Positions 34,728 to 44,435 of a stretch of DNA of 64,000 nt are shown in pieces. Both the position numbers and the translations under genes were made by a program. Origin of the DNA: JBMFOH01 sp049969715 [NCBI: bacterium]. Lineage in GTDB: Bacteria > DUMJ01. Within the stretch, counting starts at the first letter, position 1. Every line of letters starts with the position of its first letter. The notes under the pieces were generated by a model, which saw nothing but the letters and a program-made list of their open reading frames with translations, did not search any database and had not been told where the DNA came from. The stretch is from contig JBMFOH010000001.1 of assembly GCA_049969715.1 (NCBI GenBank), positions 1 to 64,000 on the forward strand, in the 5' to 3' direction.

Positions 34728-35386
34728 TGGATAGTTCTAGCCCATTTGATTTATTGGCAGAAGAATATGATGCTTGGTTTGAAAGAGAAGGAAAGCTTAT
34801 CTTTGAATCTGAAGTTATAGCCTTCAAAGAGATTCTTCCTCTACTTCCTAAGCCTTGGCTTGAGATAGGTGTAGGTAGTGGACGTTTTGCCCAAGCCCTT
34901 GGTATTGAGATAGGTATAGACCCTTCTCTGAGCCTTTTAGAGATAGCAAAGAAACGAGGGATAGAGGTATACCATAGTAGGGGAGAGGAACAATTTTTTG
35001 AAAGAGAGTCCTTTGGTTCGGTATTTCTGATTGTAACTATCTGCTTTGTTGATTCTCCCCTGTTAGTGTTGAAAGAGGCTTATCGTATCTTAAAACCAGA
35101 AGGGAAGGTAGTCTTGGGATTAGTATTGAGGGATAGTCCCTGGGGTGAATTTTATTTCGCTAAAAAGCGAGAGGGACACCGTTTTTATAGATATGCAAAC
35201 TTCTACTCTTTTAAAGAGGTGGAGATGTTTCTTTTGAATTCTGGATTTAAATTAGAGAAGGTTGTTTCCACACTCTTTCAAAAGCCAAATGAAGTGAAGG
35301 AATTGGAGATGCCTAGAGATGGTTTTTTTAGCGCTGCTGGTTTTACAGTAGTATTAGGGAGTAAGGTTCCCTCATGGCATCTTTAG
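34724..35386 (+). CDS. Class I SAM-dependent methyltransferase
   Basis: 220 aa from the ATG at 34724 (TAGGAGG 34714-34720). SAM motif I is WLEIGVGSGRFAQALG. The protein then shows the VFLIVTICFVDSP strand 4 region and the EAYRILKPEGKVVLG motif of UbiE/BioC-like Methyltransf_11 proteins. Substrate unknown. Overlaps the DUF5317 gene by 13 bases. Confidence 0.88.
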   Translation: MMDSSSPFDLLAEEYDAWFEREGKLIFESEVIAFKEILPLLPKPWLEIGVGSGRFAQALGIEIGIDPSLSLLEIAKKRGIEVYHSRGEEQFFERESFGSVFLIVTICFVDSPLLVLKEAYRILKPEGKVVLGLVLRDSPWGEFYFAKKREGHRFYRYANFYSFKEVEMFLLNSGFKLEKVVSTLFQKPNEVKELEMPRDGFFSAAGFTVVLGSKVPSWHL

Positions 35387-35925
35387 TAGTAATTATTGTA
35401 TGCTTAATAGTTGCAATCTCTATTAACAAAGGGATTAGAGGTATTGAGAAGAAGCCATTTCGAGGTTTTTCTCTTGTTCTCATAGCTATGACTTTGCAGG
35501 TAGTTATTTTTAATGAAAGATTCTTCTATTCCCCTTATCGATACCTTACTCCTTATATATATGTGTCTTCTCTCTTTATGCTGCTTACTGTGATACTTTT
35601 AAATCTTCAATACAGGGGATTGAGGATTGTCCTTATTGGTTTTCTTTCTAACCTTGTTGTGATAGTTGCTAATAGGGGATATATGCCGCAAGATATCAGT
35701 AAGCTTGAAGCAATGGGGAAGTTAGAGAATGTAGAGATCCTCAATAGGTTTGGGACATACTACAATGGTATTGTAATGTCTTCAAAAACACATCTTAACT
35801 TTCTTGGTGATATAATAGCCCCTACCTTTTTGAGGTCCTATGGAACTGTGCAAAGTGTTGGTGATATCATCCTAATTATAGGATTGTGCTACTTTGTCTT
35901 TGAGCTTTTCCGAAAAGAAGCCTAA
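35374..35925 (+). CDS. DUF5317 membrane protein
   Basis: 183 aa with four or five membrane spans. VVIVANRGYMPQDIS, THLNFLGDIIAPTFL and SVGDIILIIGLCYF are the recurrent pieces of DUF5317 proteins, whose function is unknown. Third gene of the LysE operon. Convergent with rsmI. Confidence 0.75.
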   Translation: MASLVVIIVCLIVAISINKGIRGIEKKPFRGFSLVLIAMTLQVVIFNERFFYSPYRYLTPYIYVSSLFMLLTVILLNLQYRGLRIVLIGFLSNLVVIVANRGYMPQDISKLEAMGKLENVEILNRFGTYYNGIVMSSKTHLNFLGDIIAPTFLRSYGTVQSVGDIILIIGLCYFVFELFRKEA

Positions 35926-35949
35926 GGTCTCTAGCCCTTTCTAGAACCT

Positions 35950-36831
35950 TTAATCTTCTCTTACCTTACTCATAATATTTTTTATAACCTTCTTTAATTC
36001 TAGTGTTTTTTTGTAGACCTGATTCTTTGGCAAGTTAAATCTCTTAGATACTATTTCAATGGCCTCTTTTAAAAAGACTTCTTCTTTAATTATAGTATCT
36101 ATTATTAGAGCTTCTATACTTATCTCTAGTTTGGCCCCCTTAGATGTCTTCTCTTCATTATGTATTACTACTGTATATTCTCCACTCTCGGCATTTGGAT
36201 CATTCTTTAGTTCTTCTAAGATATCTTGTATCTTTCCTATGTATGACCTCTCAAAGACCTTTGTAAGTTCACAGAAAAAGGATGCAGTAGCATTGGGTAG
36301 TTCTCTAGCGATAAGTGTAGCTAGGGATACTATCCTCTTAGGAGATTCATATAGGACCACGGTTTCTATGCCCTTTTTCTTTATATCTTTTATGACCTTT
36401 TCTCTTTCAGATTCTCTCTTGGGTAAAAAACCTAGAAATAGAAAATGGTTTATAGGGACTCCTGATACAGAGAGGGCTGTCATAACTGCAGATGGTCCAG
36501 GTATTGGTATTACTTCTATTCCTTTTTCTCTTGCATCCTTCACTATTCTATATCCAGGGTCTGATATGCATGGGGTTCCTGCATTAGACACGATGGCTAT
36601 ATCCATATCCTTTTCTAGGATATAACTTATAAGCAATCTAGACCTTTCTTCTTCGTTATACTTGTGATAAGAGATTAGTTTGGTCTCTATGTTGTAATGT
36701 TTTAATAAAATAGATGTTCGTCTCGTGTCCTCGGCAGCGATTAGATCACAACTATTAAGAACCTCTATAGCTCTATAGGTGATGTCTTTTAGATTTCCTA
36801 TAGGAGTGGCAACTACATACAACTTACCCAT
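35950..36831 (-). CDS. rsmI: 16S rRNA (cytidine1402-2'-O)-methyltransferase RsmI
   Basis: 293 aa. LYVVATPIGNLKDITYRAIEVL, AAEDTRRTSILLKHY, SNAGTPCISDPGYRIV and PGPSAVMTALSVSG are the full set of RsmI (tetrapyrrole-methylase fold) motifs. It 2'-O-methylates C1402 in the decoding centre. GGAGAA stands just before the ATG. Confidence 0.95.
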   Translation of the reverse strand: MGKLYVVATPIGNLKDITYRAIEVLNSCDLIAAEDTRRTSILLKHYNIETKLISYHKYNEEERSRLLISYILEKDMDIAIVSNAGTPCISDPGYRIVKDAREKGIEVIPIPGPSAVMTALSVSGVPINHFLFLGFLPKRESEREKVIKDIKKKGIETVVLYESPKRIVSLATLIARELPNATASFFCELTKVFERSYIGKIQDILEELKNDPNAESGEYTVVIHNEEKTSKGAKLEISIEALIIDTIIKEEVFLKEAIEIVSKRFNLPKNQVYKKTLELKKVIKNIMSKVRED

Positions 36832-37113
36832 TATTCTCCTTTCTTATCAATATATAGAACATACATCTGCATATCCTTCAATCCTTTCAAAGGGTACATC
36901 CTTTACATTAGCTAACTACGGGTATCCTACCACAGCTTCTTTGTTTATTTGATAAGGGTCATCAGGTCCATATAGACATATTGGGCTTGGATACAAAGTC
37001 CTATCTTTTCCTTTGAGGTAAGGTATTCATTACTATCCCATTGAACTTATTATAGCATACAGAGGAGCCTAAACGTATCCCTCAAGTAAAAATAGAGGAG
37101 TTTCATATAAATA
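36832..37113. other. Divergent intergenic region rsmI/rpsT without a gene
   Basis: I see no supported gene in this stretch. One minus-strand frame is open for about 36 codons (36916-37027) but has no start codon and is about as long as expected by chance. The AT-rich right end leads into the rpsT promoter. Confidence 0.5.
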
Positions 37114-37143
37114 TTGAAACCTTTATATTACATATGATATACT
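37114..37143 (+). promoter_or_regulatory. Predicted rpsT promoter
   Basis: TTGAAA (37114-37119), 18-bp spacer, TATACT (37138-37143), then a leader of about 36 bases with GGAGG at 37173-37177 before the GTG start. Confidence 0.6.
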
Positions 37144-37185
37144 TCTCTATAGATAAAATTTTAAAAGTAGATGGAGGTTTTATAG

Positions 37186-37473
37186 GTGCCAAATACAAAG
37201 TCAGCAGAGAAGCAGCTTAGGGCTTCTAGAAGAAGAGAATTGATGAATAAGGCTGTACAGTCGAGAATAAAAACAGAGGTAAAGAAGTTTTTGGGGTATG
37301 TAAGTGCTAGAGACATTACTGCTGCTAAAAATCAAATAATGGCTGTTTCTAGCATACTAGATAAGGCTGCCAAGAAAAATATAATTCATAAGAATACAGC
37401 AAGTAGGAAGAAATCAAGACTGATGAGGCGACTTCATCTATTAGAAGTTAGTCTACAACAGGCTCAAGCCTAA
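37186..37473 (+). CDS. rpsT: Ribosomal protein bS20
   Basis: 95 aa, GTG start after GGAGG. The basic, helical sequence PNTKSAEKQLRASRRRELMN, IKTEVKKFL and IHKNTASRKKSRLMRRLH is typical of S20, which binds 16S rRNA in the 30S body. Its last 21 bases overlap the 3' end of the convergent holA gene, a common rpsT-holA arrangement. Confidence 0.95.
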   Translation: MPNTKSAEKQLRASRRRELMNKAVQSRIKTEVKKFLGYVSARDITAAKNQIMAVSSILDKAAKKNIIHKNTASRKKSRLMRRLHLLEVSLQQAQA

Positions 37474-38397
37474 ACCTATTATAAAATCTTCTATGCCGCT
37501 TTTAGGGTCTACCTCCCCTCTTTTTATCCTTCTCTCTATTGAGAGAAGGAGTTTTATTTTTTTGATGAGTTCTTCTAGTCTGTAATCTTTACTTATATTT
37601 ATGATGAATCTTGCATACCCACTGGATATATTAAACATACTGATCAGGTCTTTCTCTCTAGCGTTAATTACCTTTGTGGAAAGTATAAGCTTGTATCTTC
37701 TCCTTAAAGCAGAAAGTAACTGCATAATTTCTATATCTGAATAGTGTTCATCTTTTAAAGAAGAAAGAACATCTTGATACCTTTTCTTCTCAATCATATC
37801 TATGATCTGAAAACCGAAAAGATTTGGGATACCCTTTATGACCTCTTTTATATCCTCTTCCTCTATCTCTCTCTTGGACCCTACCATAAGGAGTAATGTG
37901 TTCCATACTGATAGTAGGAGTGATGGAGACTGAAGAATACCTAGAGAAAGTGTATGTAGCCCTTCTTCATAGATCTCCTTCTCATAGAAAGATGCTAACC
38001 CTTTTAAGATATCCTTTATATATCTTTCCATCTCCCAGGAACTAGGAGAGGCTAGATTGACTATCCTACCCTTTATCCCTTTTATAGGGGTATTAGTATT
38101 TACAATGATATAGATATCGTCAGGGATTGATTTTAATCTGGGTAGGCTTTCAATATTTGCTATTATAACCCTGATATATGGGAAAAGGACATATTTAGCG
38201 TTTCTTATCTCTTTTTCTAATTCCTCCGGAGAACCAACATGTATTAGCATTGTTTCTTTCCTGGTTTTTATGGCATTAAGAATTCTAGAGATGACATCTT
38301 CTCTTAAAAAATCCATATCTCCAAAGAGGATATAGAGATGGGAAAGATTTCCCTCTCTTATCTCATTTATTACTTCTATGTAATCTGGTATAGGCAA
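37453..38397 (-). CDS. holA: DNA polymerase III delta subunit
   Basis: 314 aa. The N-terminal LYILFGDMDFLREDVISRIL is the delta Walker-A-like turn (without a functional P-loop). Domain III has LSALRRRYKLILSTKVI, matching QL.aL.RqFr.L of HolA. It opens the beta clamp in the clamp loader with DnaX (53629). It overlaps comEC by 35 bases and rpsT by 21. Confidence 0.88.
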   Translation of the reverse strand: MPIPDYIEVINEIREGNLSHLYILFGDMDFLREDVISRILNAIKTRKETMLIHVGSPEELEKEIRNAKYVLFPYIRVIIANIESLPRLKSIPDDIYIIVNTNTPIKGIKGRIVNLASPSSWEMERYIKDILKGLASFYEKEIYEEGLHTLSLGILQSPSLLLSVWNTLLLMVGSKREIEEEDIKEVIKGIPNLFGFQIIDMIEKKRYQDVLSSLKDEHYSDIEIMQLLSALRRRYKLILSTKVINAREKDLISMFNISSGYARFIINISKDYRLEELIKKIKLLLSIERRIKRGEVDPKSGIEDFIIGLGLSLL

Positions 38398-39739
38398 TAT
38401 ATAATAATCCTCCTAATATGATGTAAATCGCTATTAACTCTAAGATATTTGGCGAATAATCTATTCCGTAAGTTTTAAAGTTCCCCCATTCTATGATAGC
38501 TAGTAGTATATAGAGTACAGGCTTTATTATAAAGCTTAATACAAGAGTAATAAAGGGGAATGTGAAGGTAGAGAGGACCACAATAAATCCTAGTATGGTG
38601 ATTAGAGATATTATAGGGGCAACTAGGATGTTAATGAGGAAACTTATAAGGGGGATGTTGCCATTTCTGTAGAGAAGTAGAGGAGAAAGTATTGTCTGTA
38701 CAGTAATGGTAGGTAGGGCAAAGTCTAGATATCTTATCTTGATATATGGAGATATCCCTATAAGGGCAAACGTAGCAAGAAAACTTAACTGAAAGCTTGT
38801 TCCAAAGAGACTGATCGGGTCAAAGAGCAATATTAGTATCCCTGAAAAGGCAAGGCTAGATAGGGGGTCATAGTCTTCCTTGATAATGCGGGCTAGTATG
38901 CTTATACTCATCATAATAGTTGCCCTTAGGATACTAACTCCAAATCCAGCTATAAATGAATACATCAAGATGATCGGGAATACAGTTAATGTCCATGTCT
39001 TGGAGAGAAAGGGAAGTAATATAGAGGTGATTATGGAGACTTGAGCTCCTGATGCTACTAGGGTGTGTATAAGGCCAGTAACCTTAAATTTCCTATAGAT
39101 GTCATAGGAAACATCTTTATCTATCCCAAGGACCATAGCAGAGAGGACCTCTCCTTCCTCCTTACTGAAATATCCCTTTAAGTGTTCTTGGATCCTTTCT
39201 CTTAAGTTACTTAACCATCTCTTCAGAGAAACCCTAGATTTTTCCATAACTTCTATAGATTCTGGGTATACTACCCCTATAATCCTCTTTTGAATCTGCC
39301 TGCCATTTAAATCTATGTTCTTATTTGTGTAGATTTTGCCATTTATAAGGACTATTTCATCATACTCTAGTTCCTCATTGTCTCTATTCATTACCTCTAT
39401 TACCCCTCTAGATGAGGAACTATTTATAGAGAACATATCTATAAGGATGCTTTTACTCAATATCTCTTTTACTCTTCCCTTTACCTCTACATAAGAGGAC
39501 TCGAATGACTTGATCTTATCTGTTGATCGTATATAATCTTCCCAATTTTTTGATGTCCAGTAGCTAGAGAGTAGGATTATTAAGAGGAAAAAACTGACCT
39601 TCTCATTTATAAAGAGAAGGATTAATATTCCTATAATGATGGGTAAGATAAGAGAACTGGTAAACCTAAAAAGTGCTATTCCGATAATAATACTTAAGAC
39701 AATGACTACTGCTGGACGATTCCACAGTTCATTCCACAA
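38363..39739 (-). CDS. comEC: ComEC/Rec2-family DNA channel protein, short form
   Basis: 458 aa with about ten membrane spans. An N-terminal DUF4131-like part holds an OB-like region (YVEVKGRVKEIL). Then comes the Competence domain with GLIHTLVASGAQVSIITSILLPFL and GFGVSILRATIMMSISILARI. The C-terminal metallo-beta-lactamase domain of full-length ComEC (700-800 aa) is absent, and the gene ends in holA without leaving a separate ORF for it. It would pass single-stranded DNA inward during transformation. Confidence 0.88.
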   Translation of the reverse strand: MWNELWNRPAVVIVLSIIIGIALFRFTSSLILPIIIGILILLFINEKVSFFLLIILLSSYWTSKNWEDYIRSTDKIKSFESSYVEVKGRVKEILSKSILIDMFSINSSSSRGVIEVMNRDNEELEYDEIVLINGKIYTNKNIDLNGRQIQKRIIGVVYPESIEVMEKSRVSLKRWLSNLRERIQEHLKGYFSKEEGEVLSAMVLGIDKDVSYDIYRKFKVTGLIHTLVASGAQVSIITSILLPFLSKTWTLTVFPIILMYSFIAGFGVSILRATIMMSISILARIIKEDYDPLSSLAFSGILILLFDPISLFGTSFQLSFLATFALIGISPYIKIRYLDFALPTITVQTILSPLLLYRNGNIPLISFLINILVAPIISLITILGFIVVLSTFTFPFITLVLSFIIKPVLYILLAIIEWGNFKTYGIDYSPNILELIAIYIILGGLLYIAYTRLHRSNK

Positions 39740-40295
39740 CGATCAGATCCCTTATACCATCTAATTTCTTCTTCCCTATTCCTGAGACCTTTAATAGATC
39801 CTCTATTGATTTAAATGGTCCATTAGACTCTCTGTATGAGACTATACGTTGAGCAAGAACCTCCCCTATACCAGGAAGTCCATCTAATTCCTTGCTAGAA
39901 GCAGTATTAATATTAATCTTACCTGATGAACTAGAGCTATTATTAGTTGAACTATCTAGACCTTCGCTAATTGACTGCTTACTTTTAGATGGCACTAAAA
40001 TCTTCATACCATCAGTTATGTGACTAGCAAGATTTATACTGTCTAGGTCAGCATCAGATGTTGGCCCGCCAGCCTTCTCTACTGCATCAGCCACTCTGTC
40101 GGTAGAGTCTAGATAGTAAAGACCAGGGGACCTTACTGCTCCACCTATATGAACAGCTACCTTTGTAGCCTCCTGGTTTTCTTCTATCCTAATAGGAAGG
40201 TTTTCCTTTTGGCTCTGAGGTCTGCTAGACATAAATAGATATCCTCCTATTAGGATCACTATTATTCCTATGAGAAACTTCTCTCTATTAGTCAT
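39729..40295 (-). CDS. comEA: ComEA DNA-receptor protein
   Basis: 188 aa. Membrane anchor (about 7-25), SLBB domain (about 45-110, VAVHIGGAVRSPGLYYL), serine/asparagine linker, then two helix-hairpin-helix motifs (ININTASSKELDGLPGIGEVLAQRIVSYR, FKSIEDLLKVSGIGKKKLDGI in pieces). It binds DNA outside the inner membrane and hands it to ComEC, whose gene overlaps by 11 bases. Confidence 0.94.
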   Translation of the reverse strand: MTNREKFLIGIIVILIGGYLFMSSRPQSQKENLPIRIEENQEATKVAVHIGGAVRSPGLYYLDSTDRVADAVEKAGGPTSDADLDSINLASHITDGMKILVPSKSKQSISEGLDSSTNNSSSSSGKININTASSKELDGLPGIGEVLAQRIVSYRESNGPFKSIEDLLKVSGIGKKKLDGIRDLIVVE

Positions 40296-40296
40296 A

Positions 40297-42741
40297 TTAT
40301 CTTGTTACTATATTTATTAGCTTCTCAGGGATACTTATTATGTCCTTTACCTCTTTACCTTCTATAAACCTTTTTATCTTTGGCAGATTTAATACGACCT
40401 TCTTTAGAACCTCTAGGTCTCTTTCTCCAGTAATAATCTTATCTCTTAACTTTCCATCTACCTGTATAACTAATTCGTACTCAAACTGTTTTATTAATTC
40501 AGGACTATAGCTAGGCCATCTTTCTAGGAAGATACTGTTCTTATGTCCTAACATCTCCCAGAGCTCTTCTGCAATATGGGGGGTGAATGGAGAAAGGAGT
40601 AAGAGAAACGTCTTTAATGTATCTTTCACTGTGTAGCCGTTTACCTTCTTTATTGCCTCTATATTACTATTTATAAAATTACTCCATTCCATCAGTGCAC
40701 TTATAGCGGTGTTAAGATGGAATCTTTCTATGATGTCTTCTGTAACTCTCTTTATAGTAAGATGTTTCCACCTGGTTAGCTCTCTTTCTATTCCTGTATC
40801 TATACTACTATCAGGGTTGGTAGTATAAGGGGTGAGTTCTGTATAGAGTTTCCATATCCGGTTTAAGAATCTCCACATCCCTTCTAAACCTTCGTCACTC
40901 CATTCGAGCTCTTTTTCTGGGGGAGAGGCAAAGAGGATAAAGAGTCTTAGTGTATCGGCTCCATACTTTTCTACTATAGGGGAAGGTTCTACTATATTCC
41001 CCAAGGATTTTGACATAGCCACCCCATCTTTTAATACCATCCCTTGGGTAAATAGATTAGTAAAAGGTTCTTCGAAGTCTACATATCCTGCGTCATATAA
41101 TACCTTAGTAAAGAATCTAGAGTATAATAGATGTAATATCGCGTGTTCAACTCCACCTATATATCTATCTACAGGCATCCAATAATCTACTGCTTCCTCT
41201 GCAAATGGCATCTTCTCATTGTGAGGGTCGGTAAAACGTAGGTAATACCAGGAAGAGCATACAAAGGTAGCCATAGTATCTGTCTCTCTCTTTGCAGGAC
41301 CACCACATTTGGGACAGGTAGTATTTACAAATTCTTCTGATGTGGCAAGAGGAGAGATACTCCCTGGGGTGAAATCTACATCTTCAGGAAGAACTACAGG
41401 AAGGTCTTCTTCTGGGACAGGAACTGCTCCACAGTTGGGACAGTAAACAATAGGTATAGGAGCTCCCCAGTATCTTTGTCTAGATATAAGCCAGTCTTTG
41501 AGCCTATAGTTTATCTTTATATATGCTTTCCCTTTCTTTTCTAATGATGAGACTATCCTCATCTTGGCTATCTCGTTTGGTATTCCATTAAATCCGGAAG
41601 AATTTACAAGGACTCCTTCCCCCATATAAGGGGCTTCCAATTCACCTAACGGAGATCTACCCGGTGGAAGGACTACTGTTCTTATTGGAATGTTAAACTT
41701 CTTTGCAAATTCAAAGTCCCTTTCATCATGCGCTGGGACACCCATAATTGCTCCTGTACCATATTCTTGAAGGACATAGTTAGTTACCCATACAGGTATC
41801 TCCTCTTGATTCACTGGGTTTATCGCATACAATCCAGTAAATACCCCGAGTTTTTCTTTATCATTACCTTGGAGATTCTTGGACTTAGATATTATATCCT
41901 CTACCTCTTGAGCTCTAAATAATGGAGACTTTCTGAGGTCTTCTATAAGCGGTGAATCTACTGAGATAGCAAAGAAAGTGGCTCCAAATAGTGTATCTGG
42001 CCTTGTTGTAAAGACCTTTATATCCTTATCTATACCTTTTACTGTGAATACAATCTCTGCCCCTTCACTCTTTCCTATCCAGTTCCTCTGCATGGTTTTT
42101 ACATGCTCTGGCCAGCCATGAAGTTTGTCTAGGTCATTGAGGAGTCTCTCTGCATAATCTGTAATCTTAAAGTACCACTGCTCTAGATATCTATCTTCAA
42201 CTGGAGTATGGCATCTCCAGCATCCACCATCTACCACCTCTTCATTTGCTACTACTGTCTTGCAACTTGGACACCAGTTAACCCTAGCTTTGCTTTTGTA
42301 TGCTAGGCCTCTCTCATATAAGAGGAGGAAAAACCACTCTGTCCATTTATAATAGGTGGGATCACATGTTGCCAACTCTCTAGACCAATCATAAGAGATT
42401 CCTAGCCTTTTTAGCTGCTCTCTCATATTCTCAATATTACTCCATGTCCATCTTGCCGGATGAATCCCTCTTTTTATGGCAGCATTCTCAGCTGGAAGAC
42501 CAAATGCGTCCCAACCCATTGGATGCAACACATTATATCCATTAAATCTGTAATAACGGGCAATAACATCTCCAAGGACATAATTCCTTACATGTCCCAT
42601 ATGGATATTCCCCGAAGGGTATGGGAACATCTCTAATATATAAGCTTTAGAAAGAGAAGAATTCTCCTTCGTCCTGTGAAGACCTTCTGAATTCCACCTT
42701 TTCTGCCACTTTTCTTCTATAACTTTAGGATTATAATCCAT
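40297..42741 (-). CDS. leuS: Leucyl-tRNA synthetase
   Basis: 814 aa class I synthetase. [15 protein letters not shown] is the HIGH motif and VAMSKSLGN the KMSKS motif. Zinc-type CxxC pairs occur in [24 protein letters not shown] and in TTCPKCGG. The editing domain (about 225-410) holds [19 protein letters not shown]. Attaches leucine to tRNA-Leu. GGAGGA 10 bases ahead of ATG. Promoter at 42792-42820. comEA follows with one base between, so competence genes and holA may be read from the same transcript. Confidence 0.97.
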   Translation of the reverse strand: MDYNPKVIEEKWQKRWNSEGLHRTKENSSLSKAYILEMFPYPSGNIHMGHVRNYVLGDVIARYYRFNGYNVLHPMGWDAFGLPAENAAIKRGIHPARWTWSNIENMREQLKRLGISYDWSRELATCDPTYYKWTEWFFLLLYERGLAYKSKARVNWCPSCKTVVANEEVVDGGCWRCHTPVEDRYLEQWYFKITDYAERLLNDLDKLHGWPEHVKTMQRNWIGKSEGAEIVFTVKGIDKDIKVFTTRPDTLFGATFFAISVDSPLIEDLRKSPLFRAQEVEDIISKSKNLQGNDKEKLGVFTGLYAINPVNQEEIPVWVTNYVLQEYGTGAIMGVPAHDERDFEFAKKFNIPIRTVVLPPGRSPLGELEAPYMGEGVLVNSSGFNGIPNEIAKMRIVSSLEKKGKAYIKINYRLKDWLISRQRYWGAPIPIVYCPNCGAVPVPEEDLPVVLPEDVDFTPGSISPLATSEEFVNTTCPKCGGPAKRETDTMATFVCSSWYYLRFTDPHNEKMPFAEEAVDYWMPVDRYIGGVEHAILHLLYSRFFTKVLYDAGYVDFEEPFTNLFTQGMVLKDGVAMSKSLGNIVEPSPIVEKYGADTLRLFILFASPPEKELEWSDEGLEGMWRFLNRIWKLYTELTPYTTNPDSSIDTGIERELTRWKHLTIKRVTEDIIERFHLNTAISALMEWSNFINSNIEAIKKVNGYTVKDTLKTFLLLLSPFTPHIAEELWEMLGHKNSIFLERWPSYSPELIKQFEYELVIQVDGKLRDKIITGERDLEVLKKVVLNLPKIKRFIEGKEVKDIISIPEKLINIVTR

Positions 42742-42791
42742 CCCTTATGCGTCCTCCATAATAAGTGTTAAAAAGAGTCTAATTTTTTAAG

Positions 42792-42820
42792 AGTTTATAT
42801 TATCTTTAACCTTATGTCAA
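42792..42820 (-). promoter_or_regulatory. Predicted leuS promoter
   Basis: Minus strand TTGACA (42820-42815), 17-bp spacer, TAAACT (42797-42792). The leader to the ATG at 42741 is about 45 bases, too short for a T-box, and none is seen. Confidence 0.55.
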
Positions 42821-42885
42821 GGGATTTTTATACACGCTTTATAGACTTTTGCGTAGGGTTATAAATTGGCAAAGATATTTGTTAT

Positions 42886-42914
42886 GATAGCATAGGCTTC
42901 TAGCCTGTGCTATC
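42886..42914. other. Hairpin in the leuS/ABC importer intergenic region
   Basis: Stem GATAGCATAGGC (42886-42897) / GCCTGTGCTATC (42903-42914), one G-U pair, loop TTCTA, then AATATTTTTGC on the plus strand. It looks like a factor-independent terminator although no gene reading rightward precedes it. The rest of 42742-43113 has no gene; a TATAAT at 42987-42992 is the best -10 for the binding-protein gene, with a poor -35 (CTTTAT, 17 bp). Confidence 0.45.
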
Positions 42915-43113
42915 AATATTTTTGCAAATAGAAACTTACCTACCACGTAAAAAGTTGAAGAATCTTTATAAGCTTGAATTATAGTGTATAATAGAAGAAA
43001 AGATTATCCATCTTTTGATTATCCTCATTGGGTGATAGGAGGTGATGAAAAGGTTTACCGATGAGGATAAGTTAAAGGAATCTTATAATTCTTATAGAAG
43101 GAGGTATTTGGTG

Positions 43114-44379
43114 ATGAAGAAGGTTTTGATATCTGTGCTAGTGGCAATATTTTCCTTTGCTATCCTTTCGTTTGGTTTTGGGCAAGAGGTTGAGTTAAAT
43201 ACTATTAGTGGACCCGATGTAGACTTTCTTTTAAAGAGGGCACAGCAGTTCCAAGATAAGACAGGTGTAAGGGTAAATATTACAGTAGTTCCTTATGGTA
43301 GAGATCAAAATATAAAGCTTATGTCTTCTTTCTTGGCTGGAGGCTCTCAGTATGATGTCTATGTTATAGACTGCGTAGAGGTTCCTCAGTATGCAGAGGC
43401 AGGTTGGGCTTTGCCTATAGATGAATATGTCACTCCAGAGATGAAGAAGGACCTTTTGCCGTTTGCTGCTGATGGAATGATGTATAAAGGACATTGGTAC
43501 GGCCTCCCTTGGGCTTCAGAATGGAAGTCTTTTCTCTATAATGCAACAATGCTGGAGAAGGCTGGATATAAGGACCCTCCAAAGACATGGACACAGTTTG
43601 TAAATATCTCTAAGAAACTTCAGAATGCAGGGATAGTAAAGTACGCTACTGCTTGGTCATGGGCAGGCAAAGAGTGCCTAATATGTGATTTTGTAGCAGT
43701 GGCTGCCTCTTTTGGTGGGCAGTTCTTTGATGAGGCTCAAAATCCTCTCTTCAATAAGGGTGTATCTGTAAAGGCTCTACAGTGGATGGTAGACAGTATA
43801 TATAAGGAGAAGATCACTAACCCTGCCTCTATTATGTGGACAGAGACTGATGTAAACAAGGCTATGGAGGCAGGAGATATAGCATTTGGTCTTAGATGGG
43901 GGTTACCTCTTGTCCCATTGAATGATCCTTCTAGGTCTAAGACAGTAGGACAGTGGAGGATAGGTCTTATGCCTTCTGTGGATGGCAAACATCCATACAC
44001 AGTGTCAGGACCTATGGGTTGGGCTATCAGTTTTGGGACAAAACATAAAAAGGAAGCTATGGACTTTATCTTCTTTATGGCTGATGAGAAAGGAGCTAAA
44101 TTGGCAGCTATTGAGCAGGGCGTAGTTCCAGGATGGGCATCTCTATATAAAGACCCTGACCTTATAAAGGCTGTCCCTCAGCTTGATATTATGCTTGAAC
44201 AGGGTAAATTTGTAGTAAATAGACCTAGAGTTCCTTGGTACCATGACTTTTCTACAATGTTTGCGGTAGAGGTAAATTCAGCTCTTGTCCAGCAGAAGAC
44301 ACCTCAACAAGCCCTAAATGATGCCTATAAAAAGACGCTACAAATAAAGAAAGATTACGAGTCACGATCTAAGAAGTAG
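43114..44379 (+). CDS. Extracellular sugar-binding protein of ABC importer (family 1, MalE-like)
   Basis: 421 aa from the ATG at 43114, which has AAGGAGG ten bases upstream and opens a signal peptide (MKKVLISVLVAIFSFAILSF). A GTG/ATG at 43042/43045 would put a charged 24-residue extension before it. No lipobox cysteine, so a free periplasmic protein. GPDVDFLLKRAQQFQDKTGV, YGLPWASEWKSFLYN and YTVSGPMGWAISFGTKHKKEA are typical of family-1 solute-binding proteins. First gene of the importer-GH4 operon. Confidence 0.93.
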   Translation: MKKVLISVLVAIFSFAILSFGFGQEVELNTISGPDVDFLLKRAQQFQDKTGVRVNITVVPYGRDQNIKLMSSFLAGGSQYDVYVIDCVEVPQYAEAGWALPIDEYVTPEMKKDLLPFAADGMMYKGHWYGLPWASEWKSFLYNATMLEKAGYKDPPKTWTQFVNISKKLQNAGIVKYATAWSWAGKECLICDFVAVAASFGGQFFDEAQNPLFNKGVSVKALQWMVDSIYKEKITNPASIMWTETDVNKAMEAGDIAFGLRWGLPLVPLNDPSRSKTVGQWRIGLMPSVDGKHPYTVSGPMGWAISFGTKHKKEAMDFIFFMADEKGAKLAAIEQGVVPGWASLYKDPDLIKAVPQLDIMLEQGKFVVNRPRVPWYHDFSTMFAVEVNSALVQQKTPQQALNDAYKKTLQIKKDYESRSKK

Positions 44380-44387
44380 TAATAAAG

Positions 44388-44417
44388 GTTAGTGGCGCCT
44401 ATATAGGCGCCACTAAC
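44388..44417. repeat. Perfect 30-bp palindrome between binding-protein and permease genes
   Basis: GTTAGTGGCGCCTAT is followed immediately by its reverse complement. It sits 8 bases after the binding-protein stop and 18 before the next ATG, without a T-run. Such stems often protect the upstream mRNA and reduce read-through, keeping the binding protein in excess. Confidence 0.85.
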
Positions 44418-44435
44418 TACATCTAGGAGACTAGG

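Noticed and set aside
36059-36625. 188-codon plus-strand open frame
   Set aside because: Antisense to rsmI, serine-rich low-complexity translation, no recognisable domain.
36916-37027. Open minus-strand stretch of about 36 codons in the rsmI/rpsT gap
   Set aside because: No start codon, length within chance expectation, and no family resemblance I can defend.
42742-42820. T-box leader for leuS
   Set aside because: The leader is only about 45 bases after the predicted promoter and has neither a T-box sequence nor an antiterminator structure.
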